From positions 62,001 through 126,000 of the forward strand of contig JAIUPH010000028.1 of NCBI GenBank assembly GCA_020161065.1: a stretch of DNA of 64,000 bases, read 5' to 3'. The first letter of the stretch is position 1. Every line of letters starts with the position of its first letter. This stretch comes from Pseudomonadota bacterium (GTDB taxonomy: Bacteria > Pseudomonadota > Gammaproteobacteria > Burkholderiales > Burkholderiaceae_C). Both the position numbers and the translations under genes were made by a program. This document shows positions 30,078 to 40,246 of this stretch, one piece after another. The notes under the pieces were generated by a model. That model was not told the DNA's origin. It did not search any database and saw only the letters and a program-made list of their open reading frames with translations.

Positions 30078-30859
30078 GAGGTCGTGGCGCGCGCAAACAG
30101 GCGGTCGAAGTTGTCGCGGGTCTGCGCGGCCACCTGTTCCAGGCTCAGGCCTTTCAGCTCGGCGAGGCGTTCAGCGACGTGCGGCACCCACGCGGGGGTG
30201 TTGGTCTTGCCGCGGTGCGGCACCGGGGCGAGGTAGGGGCTGTCGGTCTCGATCAGGCAGCGATCCAGCGGCACCAGCCGCGCCACCTCGCGCAGTTCTT
30301 CGGCGTTGCGGAAGGTCAGGATGCCCGAGAACGAGATCATGAAGCCGAGGTCCAGCGCCGCGCGCGCCACCTCGCGCGTTTCGGTGAAGCAATGGAAGAC
30401 GCCGCCGACGCGGCCCTGCCCTTCGTCGCGCAGCACGGCCAGCGTGTCGTCTGACGCGCTGCGCGTGTGGATCACCAGCGGCAGGCCGCTCGCCCGCGCG
30501 GCGCGGATGTGCACGCGAAAGCGCTCGCGCTGCCATTCCATCTGCGCCACGCTGCGGCCGTTGAGACGGTAGTAGTCCAGGCCCGTCTCGCCCAGGCCCA
30601 CCACGCGCGGCAGCGCGGCGCGCTGCAGCAGATCGTCCAGCGTCGGCTCGTGCACGTCTTCGGAATCGGGGTGCACGCCGACGGTGGCGAAGAGCTTGTC
30701 GTGCGCCAGCGCCAGGCCGTGTACGGTCGGGAACTCTTCGATCGTCGTGCAGATGCACAAGGCGCGCTCGACGCGCGCGGCGGCCATGTCTTGCAGCACG
30801 GCGTCGACGCGGCCGTGCAGTTCGGGAAAGCTCAGGTGGCAATGCGAGTCGACGAACAT
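30074..30859 (-). CDS. tatD: TatD-family metal-dependent hydrolase
   Basis: This 261-residue TIM-barrel protein has the N-terminal metal ligands FVDSHCHL at residues 2-9, GLGETGLDYYR near 91, PLVIHTRSA near 130 and the C-terminal LIETDSPYLAPVPHRGKTN. TatD/YcfH proteins are metal-dependent DNases or phosphoesterases. In many proteobacteria the gene follows holB and pilZ, as here. It lies 12 bases downstream of pilZ. Confidence 0.94.
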   Translation of the reverse strand: MFVDSHCHLSFPELHGRVDAVLQDMAAARVERALCICTTIEEFPTVHGLALAHDKLFATVGVHPDSEDVHEPTLDDLLQRAALPRVVGLGETGLDYYRLNGRSVAQMEWQRERFRVHIRAARASGLPLVIHTRSASDDTLAVLRDEGQGRVGGVFHCFTETREVARAALDLGFMISFSGILTFRNAEELREVARLVPLDRCLIETDSPYLAPVPHRGKTNTPAWVPHVAERLAELKGLSLEQVAAQTRDNFDRLFARATTS

Positions 30860-30871
30860 CGACAGCGCGGT

Positions 30872-31285
30872 TCAGATCGTCTGCGTCGGCTTGACCGAGG
30901 AGATCGCGGTGCCCAGGATCTCTTCGATGCGCAGCTTCAGCGCGCGCGTCTTCTCGTCGGCCGGAAAGCGCACGCCCACGCCCTGGGTGCGGCCGCCGGA
31001 GGCGTTGGCCGGCGTGATCCAGGCCACCTTGCCGGCCACCGGATAACGCTGCGGGTCGTCGGGCAGCGACAGCAGCAGGTAGATGTCCTCGCCCAGCTTG
31101 TAGTCGCGCGTGGTCGGCACGAACAGGCCGCCGTCGGTCAGCAGGGGCATGTAGGCGGCATACAGCGCGCCCTTCTCGCGGAACACGAGCTGCATCACGC
31201 TGGGCCGCGCCGCCGCGCCGGCCGGCGCCAAAGGCGCCATGCCGCCCCCTGCGGAGGCCGGCCGAATTGCAGGCTTATCGCTCAT
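30872..31285 (-). CDS. pilZ: PilZ-domain protein
   Basis: This 137-residue protein is the PilZ type associated with type IV pilus assembly, with RPSVMQLVFREKGALYAAYM near residue 28, GGLFVPT and a C-terminal GVGVRFPADE. The c-di-GMP-binding RxxxR is not evident, as in canonical PilZ. It is needed for pilus biogenesis in Pseudomonas and relatives. The ATG overlaps the holB stop by 4 bases, giving the common holB-pilZ order. pilU is encoded 15 kb away in the window. Confidence 0.9.
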   Translation of the reverse strand: MSDKPAIRPASAGGGMAPLAPAGAAARPSVMQLVFREKGALYAAYMPLLTDGGLFVPTTRDYKLGEDIYLLLSLPDDPQRYPVAGKVAWITPANASGGRTQGVGVRFPADEKTRALKLRIEEILGTAISSVKPTQTI

Positions 31286-32310
31286 GCGGCGAGTGTATCG
31301 GAGGCCTCCGCGCTGCGGCCTTTCCAGGCCTCGCGCGCCTGCAGCAGCAAGGCGTCGATCAGCAGCGGCTCGCTCCACGGGTGCTCGATCTGCCGCGCCA
31401 GCCGGTTCAGGCCGCGGCTCCAGGCCGCCAGCGCGGCGGCCGATGCCGGCCGCACGGAAAAGGCCGCCGCCGGAAAGAAGCGCGGCGCGGCGCCGAGGGC
31501 CAGCGCCAGGCCGTCGTGGCAGAGCTTTTGCAGCGCGTCCAGCACCTGCGCCGCCGGCCAGCCGGCGACCGCCTGGGCCTGGCCTGCCAGCACCGCGGCC
31601 GGCAGCGCCTGCCAGCGCGCGGCGTCGATGCCGGCGGCGGCCAGCGCCGCGGCTTCCAAGGGCCGGCCCGAGGCGGCCGCCAGCAGCACCTCGGGTTGCG
31701 CCAGCCCCTGCCCGGCCAGCCATTGGCGCGCCGCCTCGGCGGCCGGCGGCGGCAGCCGCAGCACCTGGCAGCGGCTGCGCACCGTGGGCAGCAACTGCGC
31801 CGGCTGCGCGGCGGCCAGCAGCAGCCGGGCGCCGCGCGGCGGTTCTTCCAGCGTCTTCAGCAAGGCGCTGGCGGCCTGCAGGTTCATCGCCTCGGCCGGG
31901 TAGATCAGCACCACCTTGGCGCGGCCGCGCGCCGACGTGGTGGCCACCCAGTCGATGGCCGCGCGCACCTCGTCGATGCGGATCTGGCGGCTCGGCTTGC
32001 GCTTGGCGGCCTTGGTCGTGCCTTCGGACTCGGCGGCCTCGCCGCCCTCCGCAGCACTGCCGCCCAACGATTGACGCAAGGCTTCGGGGAACAGGCGGAA
32101 CAGGTCGGGGTGCAGCCCGCCTTGCAGCAGATGGCAGGCGGCGCAGCGCCCGCAGGGCCTGGCGGCCGCGTCTTCGGCCTCGCACAACCAGGAGCGGGCG
32201 ATCGCCTGCGCGCCTTCGAACAGCCCGTCGCCGGTGGCGCCGTGCAGCAGCAGCGCATGCGCCTGCGCCATCGCGCGGGCCTGCTGCGGCAGCGGCCGCA
32301 GCCAGGGCAT
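31282..32310 (-). CDS. holB: DNA polymerase III delta' subunit
   Basis: This 342-residue protein is a clamp-loader subunit. The N-terminus MPWLRPL matches the family, the zinc cluster is CGRCAACHLLQGGLHPDL near residue 54, and the AAA+ core includes ASALLKTLEEPP and the TVRSRC arginine region. The P-loop is not intact, as expected for delta'. ATG 32310 aligns with the E. coli N-terminus; an upstream GTG at 32337 overlaps the tmk stop (GTGA). It lies between tmk and pilZ, a conserved order. Confidence 0.92.
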   Translation of the reverse strand: MPWLRPLPQQARAMAQAHALLLHGATGDGLFEGAQAIARSWLCEAEDAAARPCGRCAACHLLQGGLHPDLFRLFPEALRQSLGGSAAEGGEAAESEGTTKAAKRKPSRQIRIDEVRAAIDWVATTSARGRAKVVLIYPAEAMNLQAASALLKTLEEPPRGARLLLAAAQPAQLLPTVRSRCQVLRLPPPAAEAARQWLAGQGLAQPEVLLAAASGRPLEAAALAAAGIDAARWQALPAAVLAGQAQAVAGWPAAQVLDALQKLCHDGLALALGAAPRFFPAAAFSVRPASAAALAAWSRGLNRLARQIEHPWSEPLLIDALLLQAREAWKGRSAEASDTLAA

Positions 32311-32333
32311 GCCTTCACTTAACGCGTTACTCG

Positions 32334-32951
32334 TCACCACCACCCCGTGGCGGCCAGTGCCGCCTGCACGTCGGCCCACACCTGCTGGCGGCTGCCCAGC
32401 GCGTCCACGCGGCGAAAGCGCGCGCCGTGCTCGGCGCAGCGCGCCGCGTAGCCGGCGCGCACCCGCTCGAAGAAGGCCAGGTCCTGGCGCTCGAAGCGAT
32501 CGGGCGAGCGCACGGCGGCGCGGCGCTCGGCCGCCACCGCGGCCGGCAGGTCGAACCACAGCGTCAGGTCGGGCTGGCGGCCCTGCTGCACCCAGGCTTC
32601 CAGCTGCGCCAGCACGCCGCGGTCGAAGCCGCGGCCGGCGCCCTGGTAGGCGAAGCTGGCATCGGTGAAGCGGTCGCAGACGACGGTCTGGCCGGCGGCC
32701 AGTGCCGGCTCGATGCGCTGCGCCAGATGGTCGCGCCGGGCGGCAAAGACCAGCAGCGCCTCGGTCAGCGCATCCATCGGCTGGTGCAGCACCAGCTCGC
32801 GCAGCGTCTCGGCCAACGCGGTGCCGCCGGGCTCGCGCGTTTCCAGCACCGCATGGCCCCGCTCGCGCAGCCATTCGACGGCCTGCGCGATCTGCGAGCT
32901 CTTGCCGGCCCCGTCGATGCCTTCGAAGGTGATGAAGCGGCCCGGCTTCAT
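32334..32951 (-). CDS. tmk: thymidylate kinase
   Basis: This 205-residue kinase phosphorylates dTMP to dTDP. The P-loop [11 protein letters not shown] is at residues 9-19, TREPGGT near 38, and [15 protein letters not shown] near 93 carries the LID-proximal motif. Length is normal. Its ATG overlaps the mltG stop by 4 bases, continuing the mltG-tmk-holB-pilZ-tatD order. Confidence 0.96.
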   Translation of the reverse strand: MKPGRFITFEGIDGAGKSSQIAQAVEWLRERGHAVLETREPGGTALAETLRELVLHQPMDALTEALLVFAARRDHLAQRIEPALAAGQTVVCDRFTDASFAYQGAGRGFDRGVLAQLEAWVQQGRQPDLTLWFDLPAAVAAERRAAVRSPDRFERQDLAFFERVRAGYAARCAEHGARFRRVDALGSRQQVWADVQAALAATGWW

Positions 32952-33994
32952 CGTTGCGCCGGCCCGCGCTGATAACGGTTCACCGCGCGATTGTGCTCGG
33001 CCAGGCTGTCGCTGAAGGCCGAGCTGCCGTCGCCGCGGGCCACGAAGTACAGCGCCTTGGTACGTTCGGGCTGCACCGCGGCGCGCAACGAGGCCAGGCC
33101 CGGCAGCGCGATGGGCGTCGGCGGCAGGCCGTTGCGTGTGTAGGTGTTGTAGGGCGTGTCGGCTTGCAGGTCGCGCTTGCGCAGGTTGCCGTCGAAAGCC
33201 TCGCCCAGGCCGTAGATCACCGTCGGGTCGGTCTGCAGCGGCATGCCGATGCGCAGCCGGTTGCTGAAGACGCCGGCGATCAGCGGCCGGTCGGCCGCGG
33301 TGCCGGTCTCTTTCTCGACGATGGAGGCGAGCACCAGCGCCTCGTCGGCCGATTTCAGCGGCGTGTCGGCGGCGCGCGCGGCCCAGGCCTCGGCCAGGCG
33401 CTGCTGCATGCTGCGCTGGGCGCGGCGCAGCACCGTCAGGTCGCTGACGCCGCGCGCATAGGCGTAGGTGTCGGGGAAGAAGCGCCCCTCGGCTGGCACG
33501 CCGGGCAGCCCCAGCTCCTGCATCAGCCGCGGCTCGTCCCAGTCGCGCGTGACGGGCTTCAGGCCCGGCGCGGCGGCCAGCGCCTGGCGCATCTGGCGCA
33601 CCGTCCAGCCTTCGGTCAGGCGCACGATCTGCAGCGTTTCGCGACCCTGCACCAGCGCTTCCAGCAGGCCGCGCGGCGTGGTGCCGGCGTGGATCTCGTA
33701 GCTGCCGGCGCGGATGCGCCGCGCCTGGCCGGAGGCGCGGAACCAGGCGTAGAGCCAGCGCGCGTCGGTCTGCACGCCGGCGTCGACCCAGGCCTGGGCG
33801 ATGTCGCGCGGGCTGTTGCCGGTTTCGATCGACAACTCGATGCTGGGCTTGGCCAGCGCCAGCGGTTGCTGCAGCCACCACCAGGCGACGGCGACCAAGG
33901 CGATGGCGGCCGACGCACAGAAGGCGGCCAGCCATGCCAGCACCTTCAAGCCCTTGACCCCCTGCCGCATAGGGGGCTGATGATAATGGGGCAT
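32948..33994 (-). CDS. mltG: endolytic murein transglycosylase MltG
   Basis: This 348-residue inner-membrane enzyme cuts nascent glycan strands. It has one N-terminal transmembrane helix ([19 protein letters not shown]), a LysM-like region and the YceG domain with [19 protein letters not shown] (catalytic Glu) and [11 protein letters not shown]. The start may be ATG 33994 or ATG 33970; both precede the helix and neither has a clear ribosome binding site. It is divergent from ygfZ. Confidence 0.93.
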   Translation of the reverse strand: MPHYHQPPMRQGVKGLKVLAWLAAFCASAAIALVAVAWWWLQQPLALAKPSIELSIETGNSPRDIAQAWVDAGVQTDARWLYAWFRASGQARRIRAGSYEIHAGTTPRGLLEALVQGRETLQIVRLTEGWTVRQMRQALAAAPGLKPVTRDWDEPRLMQELGLPGVPAEGRFFPDTYAYARGVSDLTVLRRAQRSMQQRLAEAWAARAADTPLKSADEALVLASIVEKETGTAADRPLIAGVFSNRLRIGMPLQTDPTVIYGLGEAFDGNLRKRDLQADTPYNTYTRNGLPPTPIALPGLASLRAAVQPERTKALYFVARGDGSSAFSDSLAEHNRAVNRYQRGPAQR

Positions 33995-34050
33995 GACGCC
34001 CCCAAGCTCACTTCGTTCGCGGCCCCCCGAGGGGGCGCTCAGTACCTTCG
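33995..34050. repeat. REP-like GC-rich palindromic element
   Basis: The 75-base gap between mltG and ygfZ contains CTTCGTTCGC followed by GCCCCC-CGA-GGGGGC near 34021-34036. Elements pairing a TTCGC/GCGAA core with CCCCC/GGGGG arms are frequent between genes in Burkholderiales. It may act as an end signal or a REP-like repeat. A related sequence occurs at 48101-48170. Confidence 0.45.
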
Positions 34051-34069
34051 GAACGGCCGGGCGGTACTG

Positions 34070-35017
34070 ATGACCAGCACCACCTTGCCCAGCGGCGCCT
34101 TGCGCCTGGCCGACTGGGGACTGATCCGCGCCCACGGGCCCGACGCTCGCAGCTTTCTGCACGGCCAGCTCACGCAAGACGTTCAAGGACTGCAGCCCGC
34201 CGAGGCGCGGCTGGCCGGCTACTGCTCGGCCAAGGGCCGGCTGCTGGCCAGCTTCGTGATCTGGGCCGGCGCCGGCGACGAGGTCTTCCTGGCCTGCAGC
34301 GCCGACCTGCTGAGCGCCGTGCTGAAGCGCTTGACGATGTTCGTGCTGCGCGCCAAGTGCAAGCTGGAGGACGCGAGCGCGCAGCACGCCTTGTGGGGCG
34401 CGGCCGGCGCCGATGCGCGCACTTTGCTGGGCAGCCTGGCGCCCTGGCAGATGCGCGACGAGGGTGATGGCCGCGTCATCCGCCTGCCCGATGCCTTGCT
34501 CGACGACCAGCCGTTACCGCGCGCGCTGCTGCTGCGGCCGGCCGCCGCGCCTGCTCTGCCCGGCCCGGCGCTGGACGCCGACGCGTGGCTGGCGCTGGAA
34601 GCGCTGAGCGGCGTGCCGCGCATCGTGGCCGCCACCAGCGAACGCTTCGTACCGCAGATGGTCAACCTCGAACTGGTGGGCGGCGTCAACTTCCAGAAGG
34701 GCTGCTACCCAGGCCAGGAGGTGGTGGCGCGCAGCCAGTACCGCGGCACGCTCAAGCGCCGCGGCTACGTGCTCGGCGGCGCCGCGGCCATGCAGCCGGG
34801 GCAGGACGTCTACGACAGCGCCGACCCCGAGCAACCCGCCGGCCTGGTGGCCCTGGCCGGCCGCCTGGCGCCCGGGCGCTACGTGGCGCTGGCCGAGTTG
34901 AAGATCGCCGCCGCGGCCGGCGGCAGCCTGCACCTCGGCGCGGCCGACGGCCCCTTGCTGACGCTAGGAAGCCTGCCTTATGCGTTGCCGGTGGACACAA
35001 CGGATGCGCCGGGTTGA
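34070..35017 (+). CDS. ygfZ: YgfZ folate-binding Fe-S assembly protein
   Basis: This 315-residue aminomethyltransferase-fold protein helps maintain certain Fe-S clusters using tetrahydrofolate. The family signature KGCYPGQEVVAR, with its conserved Cys, lies near residue 210. The N-terminal SFLHGQLTQDV and GYCSAKGRLLASF match the fold. It is divergent from mltG, as often seen in betaproteobacteria. Confidence 0.94.
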   Translation: MTSTTLPSGALRLADWGLIRAHGPDARSFLHGQLTQDVQGLQPAEARLAGYCSAKGRLLASFVIWAGAGDEVFLACSADLLSAVLKRLTMFVLRAKCKLEDASAQHALWGAAGADARTLLGSLAPWQMRDEGDGRVIRLPDALLDDQPLPRALLLRPAAAPALPGPALDADAWLALEALSGVPRIVAATSERFVPQMVNLELVGGVNFQKGCYPGQEVVARSQYRGTLKRRGYVLGGAAAMQPGQDVYDSADPEQPAGLVALAGRLAPGRYVALAELKIAAAAGGSLHLGAADGPLLTLGSLPYALPVDTTDAPG

Positions 35018-35222
35018 GCCGTTAGCCTCGGGCAGCCGTACCGAGGCAGGCCGCCCAGACGCCGCGAGACGAGCCCGAGGATGAGTGAGCCATCGGCCGC
35101 GGTCGTATCGGCCCGACCTCATGCGTCACTTCTGCAAGGTGTGCGGGTCCCACGCGTTCACGGCCGATCGGCGCCACCCGAAGATCCGCCGATGGCTGCG
35201 GATACATCCGCTGATTCAACGC
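35018..35222. other. 205-base gap with a hairpin and a possible gene fragment
   Basis: CCTCGG/CCGAGG (35026-35046, 9-base loop) directly follows the ygfZ stop and could be an end signal. On the plus strand around 35119-35210 a short frame encodes RHFCKVCGSHAF, which loosely resembles the cysteine motif of GFA-family enzymes, but no full domain is present. I regard it as doubtful. No promoter is clear. Confidence 0.35.
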
Positions 35223-35900
35223 TCAAGGCGCCAACAGCCGCCCCGCCTCGATGCGCAACTGGCGGTCGCAGCGCGCGGCGATCTGGCGGTCGTGGGTCAC
35301 CAGCACCAGGGTCGTGCCGGCTTCGCGGTTCATCGCGAACATCAGCTCCATCACCTTCTCGCCGGTGGCGAAGTCCAGGCTGCCGGTGGGCTCGTCGGCC
35401 AGCAGCACGGCGGGCCGTACGACGAAGGCGCGGGCCAGCGCCACGCGCTGCTGCTCGCCGCCCGACAGCACGCGCGGGTAGTGGCGCAAGCGCTCGGCCA
35501 GGCCCACGCGCTGCAGCATCTCGGTGGCCGCGGCGCGGGCGTCGCTGCGGCCCATCAGTTCCAGCGGCAGCATCACGTTCTCCAGCGCCGACAGGTGCGC
35601 CAGCAACTGAAAGCTCTGGAACACGAAGCCCATCTGGCGCGCGCGCAGCGCGGCGCGCGCGTCCTCGTCCAGCGCGAACAACTCGGTGCCGGCGACGACC
35701 ACGCGGCCGCTGCTGGGCACGTCCAGCCCCGCCAGGATCGACAGCAAGGTGCTCTTGCCCGAGCCCGAGGCGCCGACGATGGCCACCGACTCGCGCTCGC
35801 TCAGCTCGAAGCTGATGTCATGGAGAATGGTCAGCACGCCGGTGGCGTCGGCCACCTGCTTGGTGACTTGTTGGACGGAGATGATGGACGTGGTGGGCAT
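35223..35900 (-). CDS. ybbA: ABC transporter ATP-binding protein, YbbA/LolD type
   Basis: This 225-residue ATPase has Walker A GASGSGKST near residue 43, the Q-loop FQSFQLL, signature LSGGEQQRVALARA and Walker B LLADEPTGSLD. The sequence belongs to the MacB/LolD/YbbA subgroup. The partner permease (YbbP) is not adjacent. It is divergent from and slightly overlaps the GDSL esterase gene, a pairing conserved with tesA in E. coli. Confidence 0.93.
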   Translation of the reverse strand: MPTTSIISVQQVTKQVADATGVLTILHDISFELSERESVAIVGASGSGKSTLLSILAGLDVPSSGRVVVAGTELFALDEDARAALRARQMGFVFQSFQLLAHLSALENVMLPLELMGRSDARAAATEMLQRVGLAERLRHYPRVLSGGEQQRVALARAFVVRPAVLLADEPTGSLDFATGEKVMELMFAMNREAGTTLVLVTHDRQIAARCDRQLRIEAGRLLAP

Positions 35901-36561
35901 TCGATCGGGCCGATGCGGCCGGCGGCAATGGCTGCGGGACTGTAGCCTGCTGCTCGTGGCCGCCCTCGGTGCGGGGCTGCTGCCGGCGCAAGGCGCCGCG
36001 GCCGAGCGCACGCTGCTGGTGGTGGGCGACAGCCTGTCGGCCGAATACGGCCTGGCGCGCGGCAGCGGCTGGGTGGCGCTGCTGGAGCGGCGGCTGGCCG
36101 AGCAGCGCATGGCCTTCAAGGTGGTCAACGCCAGCATCAGCGGCGACACCACGTCGGGTGGCCTGTCGCGGCTGCCGGCCTTGCTGAAGCAGCACCGGCC
36201 CGCCGTGGTGGTGATCGAACTCGGCGGCAACGACGCGCTGCGCGGCCTGCCGCTGGCCGGCACGCGCGACAACCTGCTGGCGATGACGCGCCAGGCCAAG
36301 GCCGCCGGCGCCAAGGTGCTGCTGGTGGGCATGCAGGTGCCGCCGAACTACGGGCGCAAGTACACCGAAGACTTCCAGCGGATCTTCGCCGACACCGCGC
36401 GCAGCGAACAGGTGGCGCTGGTGCCGTTCTTCCTGGCCGGCGTGGCCGACGGGCCCGACGCCGCGCGGCTGTTCCAGCCCGACCGCATCCACCCCAGCGC
36501 CGAGGCGCATCCGCGGATGCTGGACAACGTCTGGACGCAGTTGAAGCCGCTGCTGCGCTGA
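35884..36561 (+). CDS. tesA: GDSL-type arylesterase/thioesterase I
   Basis: This roughly 225-residue periplasmic hydrolase has a signal peptide (LLLVAALGAGLLPAQGAAA), block I GDSLSAEYG with the catalytic Ser, block III GGNDALRG and block V DRIHPSAEAH with the Asp-x-x-His. It matches TesA, which cleaves acyl-CoA, esters and some peptides. The start is uncertain among ATG 35881/35884 and GTG 35890/35893; all overlap the divergent ybbA start by a few bases. Confidence 0.92.
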   Translation: MDVVGIRSGRCGRRQWLRDCSLLLVAALGAGLLPAQGAAAERTLLVVGDSLSAEYGLARGSGWVALLERRLAEQRMAFKVVNASISGDTTSGGLSRLPALLKQHRPAVVVIELGGNDALRGLPLAGTRDNLLAMTRQAKAAGAKVLLVGMQVPPNYGRKYTEDFQRIFADTARSEQVALVPFFLAGVADGPDAARLFQPDRIHPSAEAHPRMLDNVWTQLKPLLR

Positions 36562-36568
36562 GCGTCGG

Positions 36569-37108
36569 TCAGTCGTCGCTCTGCTGCGCGTCCATCTCCG
36601 GAAACAGCACGCTGGTGAAGCCCAGCTTGGTGAGGTCGCGCATGCGCGTCGGGTACAGGCGGCCGATGAGGTGGTCGCATTCGTGCTGCACCACGCGGGC
36701 GTGGAAGCCTTCGGCTTCGCGGTCGATCGCTCGGCCTTGCTCGTCGAGGCCCTGGTAGCGGATGCGCGACCAGCGCGGCACCAGGCCGCGCAGGCCCGGC
36801 ACCGAGAGGCAGCCCTCCCAGCCTTCGTCCTCGGCGTCGGACAGCGTCGAAATGACGGGGTTGACCAGCACCGTGCGCGGCACCGGCGGCGCGTCGGGGT
36901 AGCGGTCGTTGCGCTCGAAGCCGAACAGCACCACCTGCAGGTCGACGCCGATCTGCGGCGCGGCCAGCCCGGCGCCGCGCGCGGCGACCATCGTGTCGTG
37001 CAGGTCGTCGACCAGCGCCAGCAGCTCGGGCGTGCCGAAGGCCTGCACCGGCTGCGCCACGCGCAGCAAGCGCGGGTCGCCCATCTTCAGGATCTCGCGC
37101 ACGGCCAT
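36569..37108 (-). CDS. def: peptide deformylase
   Basis: This 179-residue metalloenzyme removes the N-formyl group from new proteins. All three motifs are present: GAGLAAPQ near residue 45, EGCLSVPG near 95 and [12 protein letters not shown] near 135, giving the Cys and two His metal ligands and the catalytic Glu. It starts 7 bases after ligA and converges on tesA. It is probably a second deformylase since def usually pairs with fmt. Confidence 0.96.
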   Translation of the reverse strand: MAVREILKMGDPRLLRVAQPVQAFGTPELLALVDDLHDTMVAARGAGLAAPQIGVDLQVVLFGFERNDRYPDAPPVPRTVLVNPVISTLSDAEDEGWEGCLSVPGLRGLVPRWSRIRYQGLDEQGRAIDREAEGFHARVVQHECDHLIGRLYPTRMRDLTKLGFTSVLFPEMDAQQSDD

Positions 37109-37115
37109 CGGGGTT

Positions 37116-39173
<2,058 letters not shown>

Positions 39174-40232
39174 CTAGCTGAACAGCCGCCGCGCTGCCGG
39201 CGTGCCGGCGCCGAGGTCGCGCGACTCCAACTGGCGGTAGATGTTCTGCAGCTCGGTGCCGATGGCGGCAAAGGCGTGCAGCGTGACGGGCTGTCCCTGG
39301 TCGTCGACGAGGCTGGCGTCCATGTCGTCGGCCAGCGTGCGCGCGCTGTTGTGCCACGCGGGGAACGGCTCGGCACGCTCGTCGGACTGCGGCACGTCCA
39401 GGCTCAGCGTGCATTCGCGCACCGCGGCGGCTTGCGGCTCGTCGGCCAGCGCGGCCTGCGGGTCGAACGACAGCACCAGGAGCGGCGGCGCGCCCTCCTC
39501 GGCCGCCGGCAGCACCAGCCGGCCCGGCACCGCGCCGGCCACGAAGCCCAGCCGCGCGGCGCATTGCTGCACATAACCGACCGACCAGGCGACCTGGTTG
39601 GCGCGCAGCGTGACGGTCAGCACCGCGTCCAGCGGGCCGGCGAAGGCGTCCAGCTCGCGCGCGCGGCCCACCACGTCCAGCATGTCGGGGAAGTCGGGCA
39701 CGGCGCCGGCGCCGTCGGCGAAGGCCTGCACCTTCTGCACGAACTCGGAATACTCGATCTCGTTGAGCGCGCCGCTGCGGCTGGCCAGTTGCACGCCGGC
39801 CTGCAGCTCGCCGTAGCGGCGGCCGGCGGCGGGCGGCTCCCACTGGCCGGTCTCGGCGTCGAGCCCTTCGACCAGGAAGACCTTGGTGCCGGCGCGGCGG
39901 CTGGGCGGCAGGTGGCTGAGCAGGAACTCGCCGCTGACGGGCGACTCCAGCGTCATCGGCACGATGGCGTCGATCAGCGCGTCCAGCCGCTGCGGCCGCC
40001 GCGGCAAGGCGGGGCGCATCTCGGGCGGCGGCGTGGCCGGCTGCGTGCTGGCCATGCCGTCGTCGTCGCCGAAGCCGGGCTCCACGCGCTCGCCGCCGGC
40101 GGCCGCCGCCGCACCGCCCAGCGCCGCGCGACGCGGCGCGGCGCGGCGCGCCGACCACCAGCCCTGCGCGACGATCAGCACCAGCACGACGATGCCGGCG
40201 ATCGCCAGTCCGGTGCCGAGCGTGATCTGCAT
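39174..40232 (-). CDS. zipA: cell division protein ZipA homolog
   Basis: This 352-residue inner-membrane protein has an N-terminal anchor (GLAIAGIVVLVLIVAQGWW), a Pro/Arg-rich linker and a C-terminal FtsZ-binding domain resembling ZipA. ZipA links FtsZ to the membrane in gammaproteobacteria; in betaproteobacteria the protein is divergent but its place between smc and ligA is conserved. It starts 14 bases after the smc stop. Confidence 0.85.
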   Translation of the reverse strand: MQITLGTGLAIAGIVVLVLIVAQGWWSARRAAPRRAALGGAAAAAGGERVEPGFGDDDGMASTQPATPPPEMRPALPRRPQRLDALIDAIVPMTLESPVSGEFLLSHLPPSRRAGTKVFLVEGLDAETGQWEPPAAGRRYGELQAGVQLASRSGALNEIEYSEFVQKVQAFADGAGAVPDFPDMLDVVGRARELDAFAGPLDAVLTVTLRANQVAWSVGYVQQCAARLGFVAGAVPGRLVLPAAEEGAPPLLVLSFDPQAALADEPQAAAVRECTLSLDVPQSDERAEPFPAWHNSARTLADDMDASLVDDQGQPVTLHAFAAIGTELQNIYRQLESRDLGAGTPAARRLFS

Positions 40233-40246
40233 GATGGCTGCGATCT

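Noticed and set aside
35085-35219. Short frame with RHFCKVCGSHAF as a GFA-like gene
   Set aside because: Only one cysteine motif is present. The downstream part of the frame is antisense to ybbA and a full domain is missing.
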